A stretch of 64,000 bases of DNA from JBLMZI01 sp050258755 (lineage in GTDB: Bacteria > Bacillota > Syntrophomonadia > Syntrophomonadales > DTU052): assembly GCA_050258755.1 (NCBI GenBank), contig JBLMZI010000012.1, positions 1 to 64,000 of the forward strand, in the 5' to 3' direction. Of the stretch, positions 25,947 through 34,274 are shown piece after piece. Position 1 is the stretch's first letter. The number at the start of each line of letters is the position of its first letter. The notes under the pieces are model-generated. The model had not been told where the DNA came from and searched no databases. It saw only the letters and a program-made list of their open reading frames with translations. The translations under genes and the position numbers were made by a program.

Positions 25947-26238
25947 AAGAGTGCCTAAACCTGCGAATTTGTGAGAAATGGCCCGCCCGCCCCCGAAGGT
26001 AAGAGCCGTGAGGCTCTTTGGGCGCTGTGTCACCTATTGAACCCATTTGGGGAAGAATGATTCAGGAGTTTAGGACTGTCTGACACACAAACGGCTCAAT
26101 AATGACGAACCGAAACGCATACCAATTCGTCCAATAGAAGGAAAGCGACTGGGACGTGACAAGGCTGGCCGCATTGGATCACAGATGCAGTACCTGATGG
26201 GGCCACAGCCATAATAAACCGATCAAGAGGAGAACGAT
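25947..26238. other. Intergenic stretch after the inverted-repeat element
   Basis: No gene is seen. AAGAGCC-GTGA-GGCTCTT (26001-26018) is a perfect 7-bp hairpin without a T run. The rest shows no recognisable promoter or RNA. The region leads to the EcsC-family gene. Confidence 0.3.
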
Positions 26239-27273
26239 ATGCTGGTCTCAGGCCAATCAAATGAAGAACGCGGTTTTACGGTCTATGAACTGCGGATCAT
26301 TCAGGAAATCGCCGAACATATTGTCCAGCCCGGGCCGGTGACGGCACTTCTGGAGACCATCGGGAAGCCGGTAAACTTCCTGATGGAATGGGTTCACAAA
26401 TCGGATAATAAAATCGCTCGGACCGTTGTACAGTCAATCAATAAGACCACCGATGCGGCCATGACGAAGACGATCAAGGGCGCAAACCACCTGACCAGTG
26501 ATAAGGCCATTCTAAAGGAATACAACAAGAAGGGCATTCAAATTGACGATATATCGGACATTGCGCGGCTGGATCTTTTGCAGATGGACACGGTGGCGAA
26601 TAGCTTTGATATCGGTGGGGCTGTCGTCGTTGGGACCGAAGGCGCTGTGATGGGACTGGCTGCCACGCTGTGCGAAGGGGCGCCAGGCGCGCCGATCTTG
26701 ATTCCGGCCATTGTCGCGGCCGATATCAGTGCGTCTATGGTGCTGTTATCCAGAAATGTTTGTCAGGTTGCGACGTCATATGGCTTTTCTTCGCAAATAC
26801 CTGATAATCTCCCGCATATCTTGGCTGCAATGGTTCCGATCGCCTCAAGTTTTGATGAAGGATTTATGGCCGCAAAGACATTGGCAATCAACGAGGTGCG
26901 CGAAGCGGCAGCGTTCATCAAAAAGCCGACCAAGTACTTTGCGAAAGAGCTTTTTGAACAAGCTCCGAAACTGATCAAATTTGCCGCCCAGGTTTCAGAA
27001 CGGCTTGGCATAACGATCACGCAAAAGGAGTTGGGGATGCTGGTTCCCGCCGCCGGAATCGTGTTCAACGGAGGTATAAACATCGCGTTTCAACAGGCCG
27101 GACATGCCTCGGCGGTGGACTATTTTCGGGTACAGACGTTAAGCGAAAGATATGGGGCTGAAAAGGTGGTTCATGCTATATCGGAAGCCAAAGATAAGCT
27201 TGAAAAGCAGATTGAACCGCCCAACAAGCAAAAGGCAAGGCGCAATCGACCCGTATCTTCACCGCATGAATAA
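26239..27273 (+). CDS. EcsC-family protein
   Basis: 344 residues. The Glu-rich start (YELRIIQEIAEHI) is followed by a helical domain with a glycine- and alanine-rich centre (GGAVVVGTEGAVMGLAATLCEGAPGAP) and repeated amphipathic or hydrophobic helices. This is the pattern of the EcsC domain, named after the third gene of the Bacillus ecs locus. Its biochemical role is unknown and it may associate with the membrane. The C-terminal tail is basic and polar. ATG at 26239 follows AGAGGAG. It is a single-gene unit with a strong terminator. Confidence 0.8.
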   Translation: MLVSGQSNEERGFTVYELRIIQEIAEHIVQPGPVTALLETIGKPVNFLMEWVHKSDNKIARTVVQSINKTTDAAMTKTIKGANHLTSDKAILKEYNKKGIQIDDISDIARLDLLQMDTVANSFDIGGAVVVGTEGAVMGLAATLCEGAPGAPILIPAIVAADISASMVLLSRNVCQVATSYGFSSQIPDNLPHILAAMVPIASSFDEGFMAAKTLAINEVREAAAFIKKPTKYFAKELFEQAPKLIKFAAQVSERLGITITQKELGMLVPAAGIVFNGGINIAFQQAGHASAVDYFRVQTLSERYGAEKVVHAISEAKDKLEKQIEPPNKQKARRNRPVSSPHE

Positions 27274-27320
27274 TCCGGGCCGACCAGAGGACGTTCAAGC
27301 AAACGGGAAGAACCTTGGGA

Positions 27321-27355
27321 AAAAAGGCTTTTCGAGTGAATCGAAAAGCCTTTTT
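27321..27355. terminator. Bidirectional terminator
   Basis: AAAAAGGCTTTTCGA (27321-27335), GTGAA, TCGAAAAGCCTTTTT (27341-27355): a perfect 15-bp stem with A/T runs on both sides, between the convergent EcsC and chemoreceptor genes. Confidence 0.95.
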
Positions 27356-27394
27356 CTCGTGCTATCATTTGTTGGTCGGAACCGGTGATTTGGG

Positions 27395-29407
27395 TCAGAC
27401 CTTGAAACGTTGTACTTCCAGCTGAAGCGCGTTTGCCTGGTCGACCAGCTTTTGCGCGGCTACCGCGATTCCTTTGATGGTCTTCGTCTGCTGCTCGGTG
27501 GTGGCGGCGACCTCTTCGGTCGCGGCAGCGCTTTCCTGGGTAATGGAAGCGATATTGCCGATGGACTGGGAAGCCTGGTTGGTGTTTCCGAGCACTTCTT
27601 CGGCCGAGTGTGCAACTTCACGGATATTCGAGACGATTTCCTCGACCACAGTTCTGATTTCCTCGAATGCGCTGCGGGTCATCTGCACAGAGTGATCCTG
27701 CTTAGCTACCGCCTGTTCGGCCAGTTCCACCTGCTGAACCGCCTGGCTGGTCCCGCTCTGGATTTCCCGGATCAATCCGGCGATTTCCTGGCTGGACTGC
27801 GACGATTGTTCCGCCAGTTTTCTCACTTCGTCGGCGACAACCGCAAACCCCCGGCCTTGTTCGCCGGCTCGGGCTGCCTCAATCGCTGCGTTCAGGGCTA
27901 AAAGATTCGTTTGATCCGCAATGCTGGCGATCAAATCAACGATCTGGCCGATGCGGCGGGACTTTTCATCCAAAGCGTCAATCGAGTTGCCCACATCCCG
28001 CGATGCGCGGCTGCTTTCTTCCATCAGAGTGGATTGATCTTGAATTGCCGAGAATCCGGCATTAACTGAGGTTCTGGCCTGTTCTGCGATCTGAACCGAT
28101 TTTTCCATGTTATCCGCGATCAAGGTGATGCCTTTTCCGATGTTGACCATCATGGCCGCACCGCTGCCGGCCGACTGGGCTTCATCGGAAGCGCCTTTAG
28201 CCAGTTCGTCGACCGTTATCGCGATCTGCTGAGCGGCATGACTGGTTTCTTCGGCCACGGACAGCATGTCAACCGCTGATTTATTGACCAGATCGCTGGT
28301 GTCCTTAATTCGGCCGATCAGATCCCGTAGACTGTCCCCCATCCGGTTGAACGCTTTGGCGGTAAGACCGACCTCGCGCAGCTCACTGATTGCGGCCTGG
28401 CGGGTAAGGTCTCCGGAAGCCAGAATTTCAGCGCTTTCGGTCAATTCTTTAATCGGCTGGGTTAAGCGGCCGGCCATGATATTTGCAATGACCAGCGCGG
28501 CAGCAATCAGGATCAGCGCGATGAGGAAGGACTGAAGCAGCAGGGTTTTAAGCGGGGCATAGAGGACCTTTTCGGGGACCGCAATTGCTAGATACCATCG
28601 GGTTTCCGGCAGTTGATTGTAGGCCAGCAGCCATTTTTCGCCTTTGTCGGCAAATCCGATTGTGCCGTTTCGATTACCGTTCATGCTTTGCCACAGGTCC
28701 TTTAAAACCTGCGGGGCATTCTCGTTTTTCTCAATGTCCTCAGGCTTATCGGCTTCGGTCACTTCCAATTTCGTCGAAGGAATCGTTTTATCGGGATGGG
28801 CGACGACCTGACCATTCTTATCAATCAGAAAGGCATAACCGGAGCCTTTGAAATGAATCGCGTTGGTTTTTTTCGTGATTGTGGACAGTTTGATATCTGC
28901 GGCCATCACCCCGCGCAGACTGCCATTGGTGTATTTCACGGGCGATGCGGCAGAAACGACAAATTCGGCGGTTATGGCATCAAGGTAGGGATCGGAGAAG
29001 GTCATTCCCATTTTTTCTTTCGCGGCGGTATACCAGGCCCGCTGGGTTGGATCGTACTCGGCTGGCGGCACCCAGTCTCCGCCGTCTAAGAAGCGTTTGT
29101 CGGCATATCCGATATACAGGTCGGTCATGCTCGGTTCGGTCTTGTACCATTGAACCAGGCTTTTGGCGATCTCTCCGTCCCCGAAGACATTAGCGGCGGT
29201 TTTGGCGGTGGAATCAACGGCCTGTCCCCGTGCCATCATCCAGCCATCCATATCGACCGCGTTCTGTTCTGCCAGCAACTGCAGGTTTTCCTTCAAATCC
29301 GCTGTTACCTGCCTCTGGGCGCTCAAGTAACCCAAACCCGCAAGAAGCACCAATGAGATGAACATCGTAAGCCCGAAAACCAACATGACCCTTGTTCTGA
29401 ATTTCAT
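27395..29407 (-). CDS. Methyl-accepting chemotaxis protein with double-Cache-type sensor
   Basis: 670 residues. First membrane helix at about 7-28; the extracytoplasmic dCache domain (about 35-275) includes WYTAAKEKMGMTFSDPYLDA and GYAFLIDKNGQVVAHPD, typical for small amine, amino-acid or carboxylate ligands. Second helix at about 283-308, then HAMP, then the signalling domain with tip QTNLLALNAAIEAARAGEQGRGFAVVADEVRKLAEQS. The start follows GGGGAGGAG. It lies 240 bases beyond the last gene of the che operon on the same strand and is probably transcribed separately. The ligand is unknown. Confidence 0.92.
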   Translation of the reverse strand: MKFRTRVMLVFGLTMFISLVLLAGLGYLSAQRQVTADLKENLQLLAEQNAVDMDGWMMARGQAVDSTAKTAANVFGDGEIAKSLVQWYKTEPSMTDLYIGYADKRFLDGGDWVPPAEYDPTQRAWYTAAKEKMGMTFSDPYLDAITAEFVVSAASPVKYTNGSLRGVMAADIKLSTITKKTNAIHFKGSGYAFLIDKNGQVVAHPDKTIPSTKLEVTEADKPEDIEKNENAPQVLKDLWQSMNGNRNGTIGFADKGEKWLLAYNQLPETRWYLAIAVPEKVLYAPLKTLLLQSFLIALILIAAALVIANIMAGRLTQPIKELTESAEILASGDLTRQAAISELREVGLTAKAFNRMGDSLRDLIGRIKDTSDLVNKSAVDMLSVAEETSHAAQQIAITVDELAKGASDEAQSAGSGAAMMVNIGKGITLIADNMEKSVQIAEQARTSVNAGFSAIQDQSTLMEESSRASRDVGNSIDALDEKSRRIGQIVDLIASIADQTNLLALNAAIEAARAGEQGRGFAVVADEVRKLAEQSSQSSQEIAGLIREIQSGTSQAVQQVELAEQAVAKQDHSVQMTRSAFEEIRTVVEEIVSNIREVAHSAEEVLGNTNQASQSIGNIASITQESAAATEEVAATTEQQTKTIKGIAVAAQKLVDQANALQLEVQRFKV

Positions 29408-29648
29408 CTGCCAACACTCCTCCCCATCTCATCAAACCCGTCATTACGATCATGGAAACAAGAGTGAGTCGTTTGAATCATGGAGGGTCGAAGCTGCAGA
29501 AGGCGCTGCGAAGATACGGGTCGCGGACAATAGAATCGAACGGTTTCTCTCTTCTAAAAGCGTAACGTATTCGCTCAACCTATGTCAAAATAGTCAGAAA
29601 AGATACTGGCTAAAAGCTTTTTTGAGGGGTCATTTATTGGACGCCGAC

Positions 29649-30020
29649 CTATGCGAGGCATTTGGTGATCTTCGACACCAGTTCGTCGGTGTTAAAGGGC
29701 TTTAAAATGTAGTTGGCAGCGCCGGCCTGAATCGCTTTGTTGATATTGGCCTTTTCGGCTTCAGTGGTGATCATGATCACCGGGATGTGCTTGAAGGCGG
29801 GGTTGCCTTTTACCGCGGTCAACAGCTCAAATCCATTCATCACCGGCATGTTCCAGTCCGATAGGATCAGCTTAACGCTGGCGGCTTCCTGGGCTAACAG
29901 CGTCAGGGCTTCTTTGCCGTCGTTCGCACTCAAAAGTTCGTAGTTCATCCCTTCGACCGTCTTTTTTACAATCTTCTTGATGACGGGTGAATCATCCGCA
30001 AATAGAATCTTCTCAGCCAT
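29649..30020 (-). CDS. CheY-like single-domain response regulator (second copy)
   Basis: 123 residues, receiver only. The phosphorylation site is complete: ADDS, Asp in LILSDWNMPVMNG, Thr in MITTE and Lys in LKPF. It resembles the cheY at 31912-32289 (shared DWNMPVMNG and TTE-KA motifs), so the two probably arose by duplication. Last gene of the che operon; its start follows GGGAGG. Division of labour between the two CheY copies is unknown. Confidence 0.92.
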   Translation of the reverse strand: MAEKILFADDSPVIKKIVKKTVEGMNYELLSANDGKEALTLLAQEAASVKLILSDWNMPVMNGFELLTAVKGNPAFKHIPVIMITTEAEKANINKAIQAGAANYILKPFNTDELVSKITKCLA

Positions 30021-30074
30021 CGTAATGGGTCCTCCCTTATAAATTAGTTTGATTTGCAGACTATGCGCCTCAGG

Positions 30075-31301
30075 TTAGCGCACCATTTTCCGCACCAGGG
30101 TTGATACCCAAATCCCGACCATGATAACGCCCAGAACCATTTCGAACGCCGAAACCGCGAGGCTGCCCCCAACCGGTGTCACATTGCCGTATCCGACCGT
30201 TGAAAAGGTGACCAGGCTGAAATGATAGCATTGGATCAGCTGCCCGAAAGACGGCAGGGGATGCAACCAATCTGGACGGTACTGGATGAGTTCGTTGTTG
30301 GCGACCACGCCGAAAAAGAGGTAAAGCGTCCCGCAAAGCAAAATCAAGCATAAAGAGGTGATCAGACTGTTTGACGGCCGCTCGCCGTAACCGCAAGTAA
30401 TGAGTCCGATCAGGGATTTGAACCGCTCCCAGCCCTTCAGGGTGTGGAACTCGGTTCGCTTGCTGAGGTAAAAGTACTCGCCAGCCAGGGAAAAGACCTT
30501 ATTGTTCTCGTACATTTCGCTGAATGCCGAATAGACCTCCGTCGCGTTCCGGACCTCACGCTCTTCCGAAAGGTTGTAGTCGATGTATCCGAGGAACGTC
30601 TTTTTATTGACCTTGGTTCGCTTTATCGTGTCCTCGACATTAAATTCGATAAATCGGGGCTTGACCAGCTTGGTCCCTCGAAGATCGCAGTCACTGACCG
30701 TTACCGTGTCCAGGGTGCAGTCCACAAAAAGCGTATTGATGGCATTCACCTGATTGAAAACCGTGAAATAGAAGTGGGTCTTTTCGGCGACCACCGAATC
30801 GAAATCGCAGTTATAAAGCTTCACCGTCAACTCGCAGTCCGTGAAGACTGAAGGCATATCATCCAGACTGTTTTTGCCGGGTATGGTTCGCATAAAGCGG
30901 CAGTTTTCGAACACCGCGCCAAGCCCGAGGGTGTAACTTCCGGTGAAATTGCAGCCAACGAAACAGCAGTCGATGAATTTAAGGTTTCCAAAACCACAGC
31001 CCACAAAATCACAGTACGCAAACCGGATTCCGGTCACCGTGAAAAACGCATCTTCGTTCGGGGCATTTTCCAGCCCGATAAACAGGTCGTCAAACCGGGT
31101 ATGACGATAGCTGTCCTGATCAAATCGGTAGAAGCCGTCCGCACTGTCTACGGCCGATTCGTCGAGTACCGTCCCCTCAAAACCGCCGTCTTCCACCAGG
31201 GCTTTGAGATTGTTCTCAAGGAATTCCTTGTTTTCGGCCTTTCGCTGCTGCGCGGCAAGGCGCACCGCGGTCTCAAGTTTTACAAAATTCAGATCCTGCA
31301 A
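30075..31301 (-). CDS. Pentapeptide-repeat protein fused to a two-helix potassium-channel domain
   Basis: 408 residues with TTG start at 31301, which has GGGGGTG 5 bases upstream; an in-frame TTG at 31352, inside cheX, would add 17 residues. The central part (about 90-225) has pentapeptide-like rungs such as FAYCDFVGCGFGNLKFIDCCFVGC with strikingly many Cys. The C-terminal ~120 residues are an Ion_trans_2 pore: helix 1 (LITSLCLILLCGTLYLFFGV), pore loop with selectivity filter TVGYGNVTP, and helix 2 (FEMVLGVIMVGIWVSTLV). The channel would open in the inner membrane with the repeat domain in the cytosol. Its place among cheX, cheY and cheR suggests a link between ion flux and taxis, which is inference. 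Confidence 0.85.
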   Translation of the reverse strand: MQDLNFVKLETAVRLAAQQRKAENKEFLENNLKALVEDGGFEGTVLDESAVDSADGFYRFDQDSYRHTRFDDLFIGLENAPNEDAFFTVTGIRFAYCDFVGCGFGNLKFIDCCFVGCNFTGSYTLGLGAVFENCRFMRTIPGKNSLDDMPSVFTDCELTVKLYNCDFDSVVAEKTHFYFTVFNQVNAINTLFVDCTLDTVTVSDCDLRGTKLVKPRFIEFNVEDTIKRTKVNKKTFLGYIDYNLSEEREVRNATEVYSAFSEMYENNKVFSLAGEYFYLSKRTEFHTLKGWERFKSLIGLITCGYGERPSNSLITSLCLILLCGTLYLFFGVVANNELIQYRPDWLHPLPSFGQLIQCYHFSLVTFSTVGYGNVTPVGGSLAVSAFEMVLGVIMVGIWVSTLVRKMVR

Positions 31302-31329
31302 ACGCTCACCCCCATTGATTCGGCGACGG

Positions 31330-31905
31330 CTAGTCCAAGAAATAAGCTTCAAGCGTCAGAACCACGCCGGCTCCGATGAAGTCCACAAAAATCCGTTCGA
31401 CATTCGATTTTTGAAACAGCGTATAATCACTGCCCACCAGTGCAAATGGCGCGGTGATCTTGAAATCGTATTCGGTTTCATAGAAGCTCGCCCGCATCCG
31501 GCCAGCGGTCAGGTTCACCAGTTCGGTAACACCGTCGGTTATATCTTCCGCACTCAATTGGCCGACTTCGAGTCCGGTCATGAAAGCGGTGATTTGAGCG
31601 GCACTATCCTTGGACACCGACATCAGCAGCAGTGCGTTATGGGCTCCGGGAAGCAGCATAGCGCCGGTAATCCGATTGGTCCGGTTCAGCGGTTCGGCGT
31701 CCCGGCGGCCAATGATCTCGTCGTCTGCAGCCCCTTGCACCAATGAATCGATATTCACCACAATACCCGATTTTTCTTCGAGGTTTTCGGCTGCCTGGTT
31801 CAAAATGGCCGATACCGCTTCGAGCTTGACGCCCGCCATGGTGCCAATGACTTCGGTGATTGCCTGAATATAGGCCTTTTCAATAAAAACGCGATCAATG
31901 ACCAA
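31330..31905 (-). CDS. cheX: CheX-like chemotaxis phosphatase
   Basis: 191 residues. It matches the CheX/CheC-type fold: an N-terminal AYIQAITEVIGTMAGV helix and the catalytic helix with Glu and Asn in VTELVNLTAGRMRA (ExxN motif). CheX dephosphorylates CheY-P and so ends the signal. TTG at 31905 follows AAAGGATGA and lies 6 bases after cheY, which fits a CheY partner. Confidence 0.85.
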   Translation of the reverse strand: MVIDRVFIEKAYIQAITEVIGTMAGVKLEAVSAILNQAAENLEEKSGIVVNIDSLVQGAADDEIIGRRDAEPLNRTNRITGAMLLPGAHNALLLMSVSKDSAAQITAFMTGLEVGQLSAEDITDGVTELVNLTAGRMRASFYETEYDFKITAPFALVGSDYTLFQKSNVERIFVDFIGAGVVLTLEAYFLD

Positions 31906-31911
31906 AAAACA

Positions 31912-32289
31912 TCATCCTTTGCCGAGAGCTTCGGTAATCCGTTTCGCTAAATCTTCCTTGGTGAATGGCTTGGTGACGTAGTGGCAGGCTCCGGCCTGAA
32001 TCGCCCTGATGACGCTGGCCTTTTCCGATTCAGTCGTTACCATCATAACCTTAAGCGGTTTGAATTCAGGCCGCGCCTTGATCCGGGTCAGAAATTCGTA
32101 TCCGTTCATCACCGGCATATTCCAATCAAGCAGAATCAAAGCCACGTCTTGCGGTCCGTTTCGCTCAAGCACGCTGATCGCATCCAAACCATCCTTTGCC
32201 TCGAGCAGATCATAGCCGAGTTCTTGGACGCAACTGGCGATAATCTTGCGCATAACTGTAGAATCATCGACCGATAAGATCTTTGCCAT
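31912..32289 (-). CDS. cheY: Chemotaxis response regulator CheY
   Basis: 125 residues. Receiver with VDDS, phospho-acceptor Asp in LILLDWNMPVMNG, Thr in MVTTES and Lys in VTKPF, all present. In the family CheY-P binds the flagellar switch. ATG at 32289 follows AGAGGAAGTG; a longer frame upstream overlaps cheR and lacks family similarity. Confidence 0.93.
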   Translation of the reverse strand: MAKILSVDDSTVMRKIIASCVQELGYDLLEAKDGLDAISVLERNGPQDVALILLDWNMPVMNGYEFLTRIKARPEFKPLKVMMVTTESEKASVIRAIQAGACHYVTKPFTKEDLAKRITEALGKG

Positions 32290-32293
32290 GCCG

Positions 32294-33139
32294 TCACTTC
32301 CTCTTTTCGTAATACAGTGCGTCGCCCTCGCGGCGCTCGGTAAACAGGCGTTCGGAGTCGCGCAGGATTTCAGAGTTTCCAAAGAACACGATACCGCCAT
32401 CCGCCAGCGCGCCATGGGTCTTTCGCAGGACCGACAGTTTCACCGCTTCCGCAAAATAGATAATGACATAGCGGCAGAAGATGATGTCGAAAGTGTCCAG
32501 CGAAGCGAAGGGTTCCAGCAGATTAAGCGGGCGGTAGTCCACCAGGTTTCGGATCGCATCCGACAGAACCCAGAGCCGGCCTTCGTTCCTAAAATATCGA
32601 TCCCGCGTGGCGACATCGAGACCCCGGTTAATGGAGACATTGTCATAGCGGGCCTCCCGGGCTGCCTGCAGCACTGAGGTCGAGACGTCGGTAGCAATGA
32701 TTTCAAAGTGACCGGGGTGGACGTCTTTGATCTTATGCTGGTCGAGATACCGGTCAATCAGGATCGCCGTCGAATAGGGCTCCTGACCGGTGGAACAGGC
32801 CGCGCTCCAAATCCGGACCCGAAATCGCCGGCCGGCCCGGATTTCTTCGATATATCCCGGCAGCTTGCGCTGAATCACCTGCCAGGGCGTCTTGTCACGA
32901 AACCAGAGCGTCTCATTGGTCGTGATCGCATCGACAATCCGGGCGGCGAGGGCTGGATTGTTGTCGGCAAGCATGCGTTTACCCAGCGCATCGAGGGTAG
33001 GAATGCCCAGCTCATTCAGCAATCCGGTCAATCGGGACTCGATCAGATAAAATTTGTCGTCGCCGATCACAATGCCGCACTGTTGTTCAATAAAATCTTG
33101 AATCGCCGAGCGCCTGCGGCCAGATTCATCGATGTTCAA
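32294..33139 (-). CDS. cheR: Chemoreceptor methyltransferase CheR
   Basis: 281 residues. It methylates receptor glutamates using SAM. The N-terminal helical domain is followed by the methyltransferase domain with WSAACSTGQEPYSTAI (SAM loop), IIATDVS, and FDIIFCRYVIIYF. TTG at 33139 is chosen because AGGAG lies 9 bases upstream and the length then matches the family. It follows cheB by 5 bases and precedes cheY by 4. Confidence 0.93.
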   Translation of the reverse strand: MNIDESGRRRSAIQDFIEQQCGIVIGDDKFYLIESRLTGLLNELGIPTLDALGKRMLADNNPALAARIVDAITTNETLWFRDKTPWQVIQRKLPGYIEEIRAGRRFRVRIWSAACSTGQEPYSTAILIDRYLDQHKIKDVHPGHFEIIATDVSTSVLQAAREARYDNVSINRGLDVATRDRYFRNEGRLWVLSDAIRNLVDYRPLNLLEPFASLDTFDIIFCRYVIIYFAEAVKLSVLRKTHGALADGGIVFFGNSEILRDSERLFTERREGDALYYEKRK

Positions 33140-33144
33140 AATTA

Positions 33145-34260
33145 TCAACTCCTGGCGGACACGAGTTCCGTAATTCGGCTGGCGATATCGGGCAGATCGG
33201 TCGCTTCGTCTGACAAGCCCGCGTCGTGGACGCTTTTCGGCATCCCATAAACCACGCAGCTCGATCCGCTCTGGGTGATGCACCAGCAATTGCAGGCCTG
33301 TTTCAACTGCCGCACGCCGTTTAATCCGTCGCTTCCCATCCCGGTAAGAATCACCGTGAGAATGTGTGCGTTTCGGAAAGACTGGGCGGCGGACCCGAAC
33401 AGCACATCGGCGGAAGGCCGAACGCTGTTCACGGTTGGCCCGTTATCCAAGGCGACCTTATACCGAGAAGGTGACGCGCCCGGCACAGGTTCAACAATGC
33501 GCATATGCCATCCGCCCGGCGCCAGAAGCATGACACCGGCCTGCAGCGTATCGCCGTCGGCGGCTTCAATAACCCGAATCCGGCTCTTCGCGTTCAGCGA
33601 CTCGGCCAGACTTCGGGTATACAATGGCGGCATGTGCTGCACCGCGAGAATGGGTATCCGAAATTCGGCCGGAAGCAGCGGAATGATGGTTTCAAGCGCT
33701 TTTGGCCCGCCGGTGGATGAAGTAATCAAGAGCAAATCAAACGGTTTCGTCCGATGCTGCGCTTTCCGAGATGCCGGATTGGCATTGGACAGCGGCTCGG
33801 GCGAATGGCCCGGAAACGGCGATAATCCAGGAACATTAAGGATATTGGCCCGCCGCATGGTTTGGATCTGGGTAAAAAGCATCCGCAGTTCACTGCGCAG
33901 TTCCTCGAAAGCATTGGCATTTTCAATCGTTTTGGGTTTGAGCACGAAATCAATTGCCCCATGCTGCAGGGCTTTCACAATCTGGTCGGCATGTTCCGAA
34001 CCGGGCTCCCCGGCCATGATGACCGGCAGATCCGCCTGAATCGCTTTGATCTGTTTCAGGGTTTCCAAGCCGCTCATTTCCGGCAGCAGCATGTTCAGAA
34101 TGATACAGTCGTATTTCTTTTGTTGAAGCCGTTCCAAGGCCAGCGCGCCGGTGGAAGCGGTCTGGTCGCAGACCGCAAGCCCGGTGGCGTTTACCGCTTC
34201 CTGAAGCAACCGTTTATACACTGATGTGTTGTCGACAACAAGAACGGACAGCTTATCCAA
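33145..34260 (-). CDS. cheB: Chemotaxis protein-glutamate methylesterase CheB with degenerate receiver
   Basis: 371 residues. The C-terminal methylesterase (about 170-371) is intact: Ser in ITSSTGGPKAL, His in AVQHMPP, Asp in GMGSDGLNG. The N-terminal receiver is degenerate: the phospho-acceptor position reads CIILNMLLPEMSG (Asn for Asp), the acidic pair is VDN rather than VDD, and the Thr/Ser position is in MAGEPG. In ordinary CheB, phosphorylation of the receiver activates the esterase, so control must differ here. TTG at 34260 follows AAAGGAG. It sits between the operon chemoreceptor and cheR. Confidence 0.92.
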   Translation of the reverse strand: MDKLSVLVVDNTSVYKRLLQEAVNATGLAVCDQTASTGALALERLQQKKYDCIILNMLLPEMSGLETLKQIKAIQADLPVIMAGEPGSEHADQIVKALQHGAIDFVLKPKTIENANAFEELRSELRMLFTQIQTMRRANILNVPGLSPFPGHSPEPLSNANPASRKAQHRTKPFDLLLITSSTGGPKALETIIPLLPAEFRIPILAVQHMPPLYTRSLAESLNAKSRIRVIEAADGDTLQAGVMLLAPGGWHMRIVEPVPGASPSRYKVALDNGPTVNSVRPSADVLFGSAAQSFRNAHILTVILTGMGSDGLNGVRQLKQACNCWCITQSGSSCVVYGMPKSVHDAGLSDEATDLPDIASRITELVSARS

Positions 34261-34274
34261 GACCGATCGCTCCT

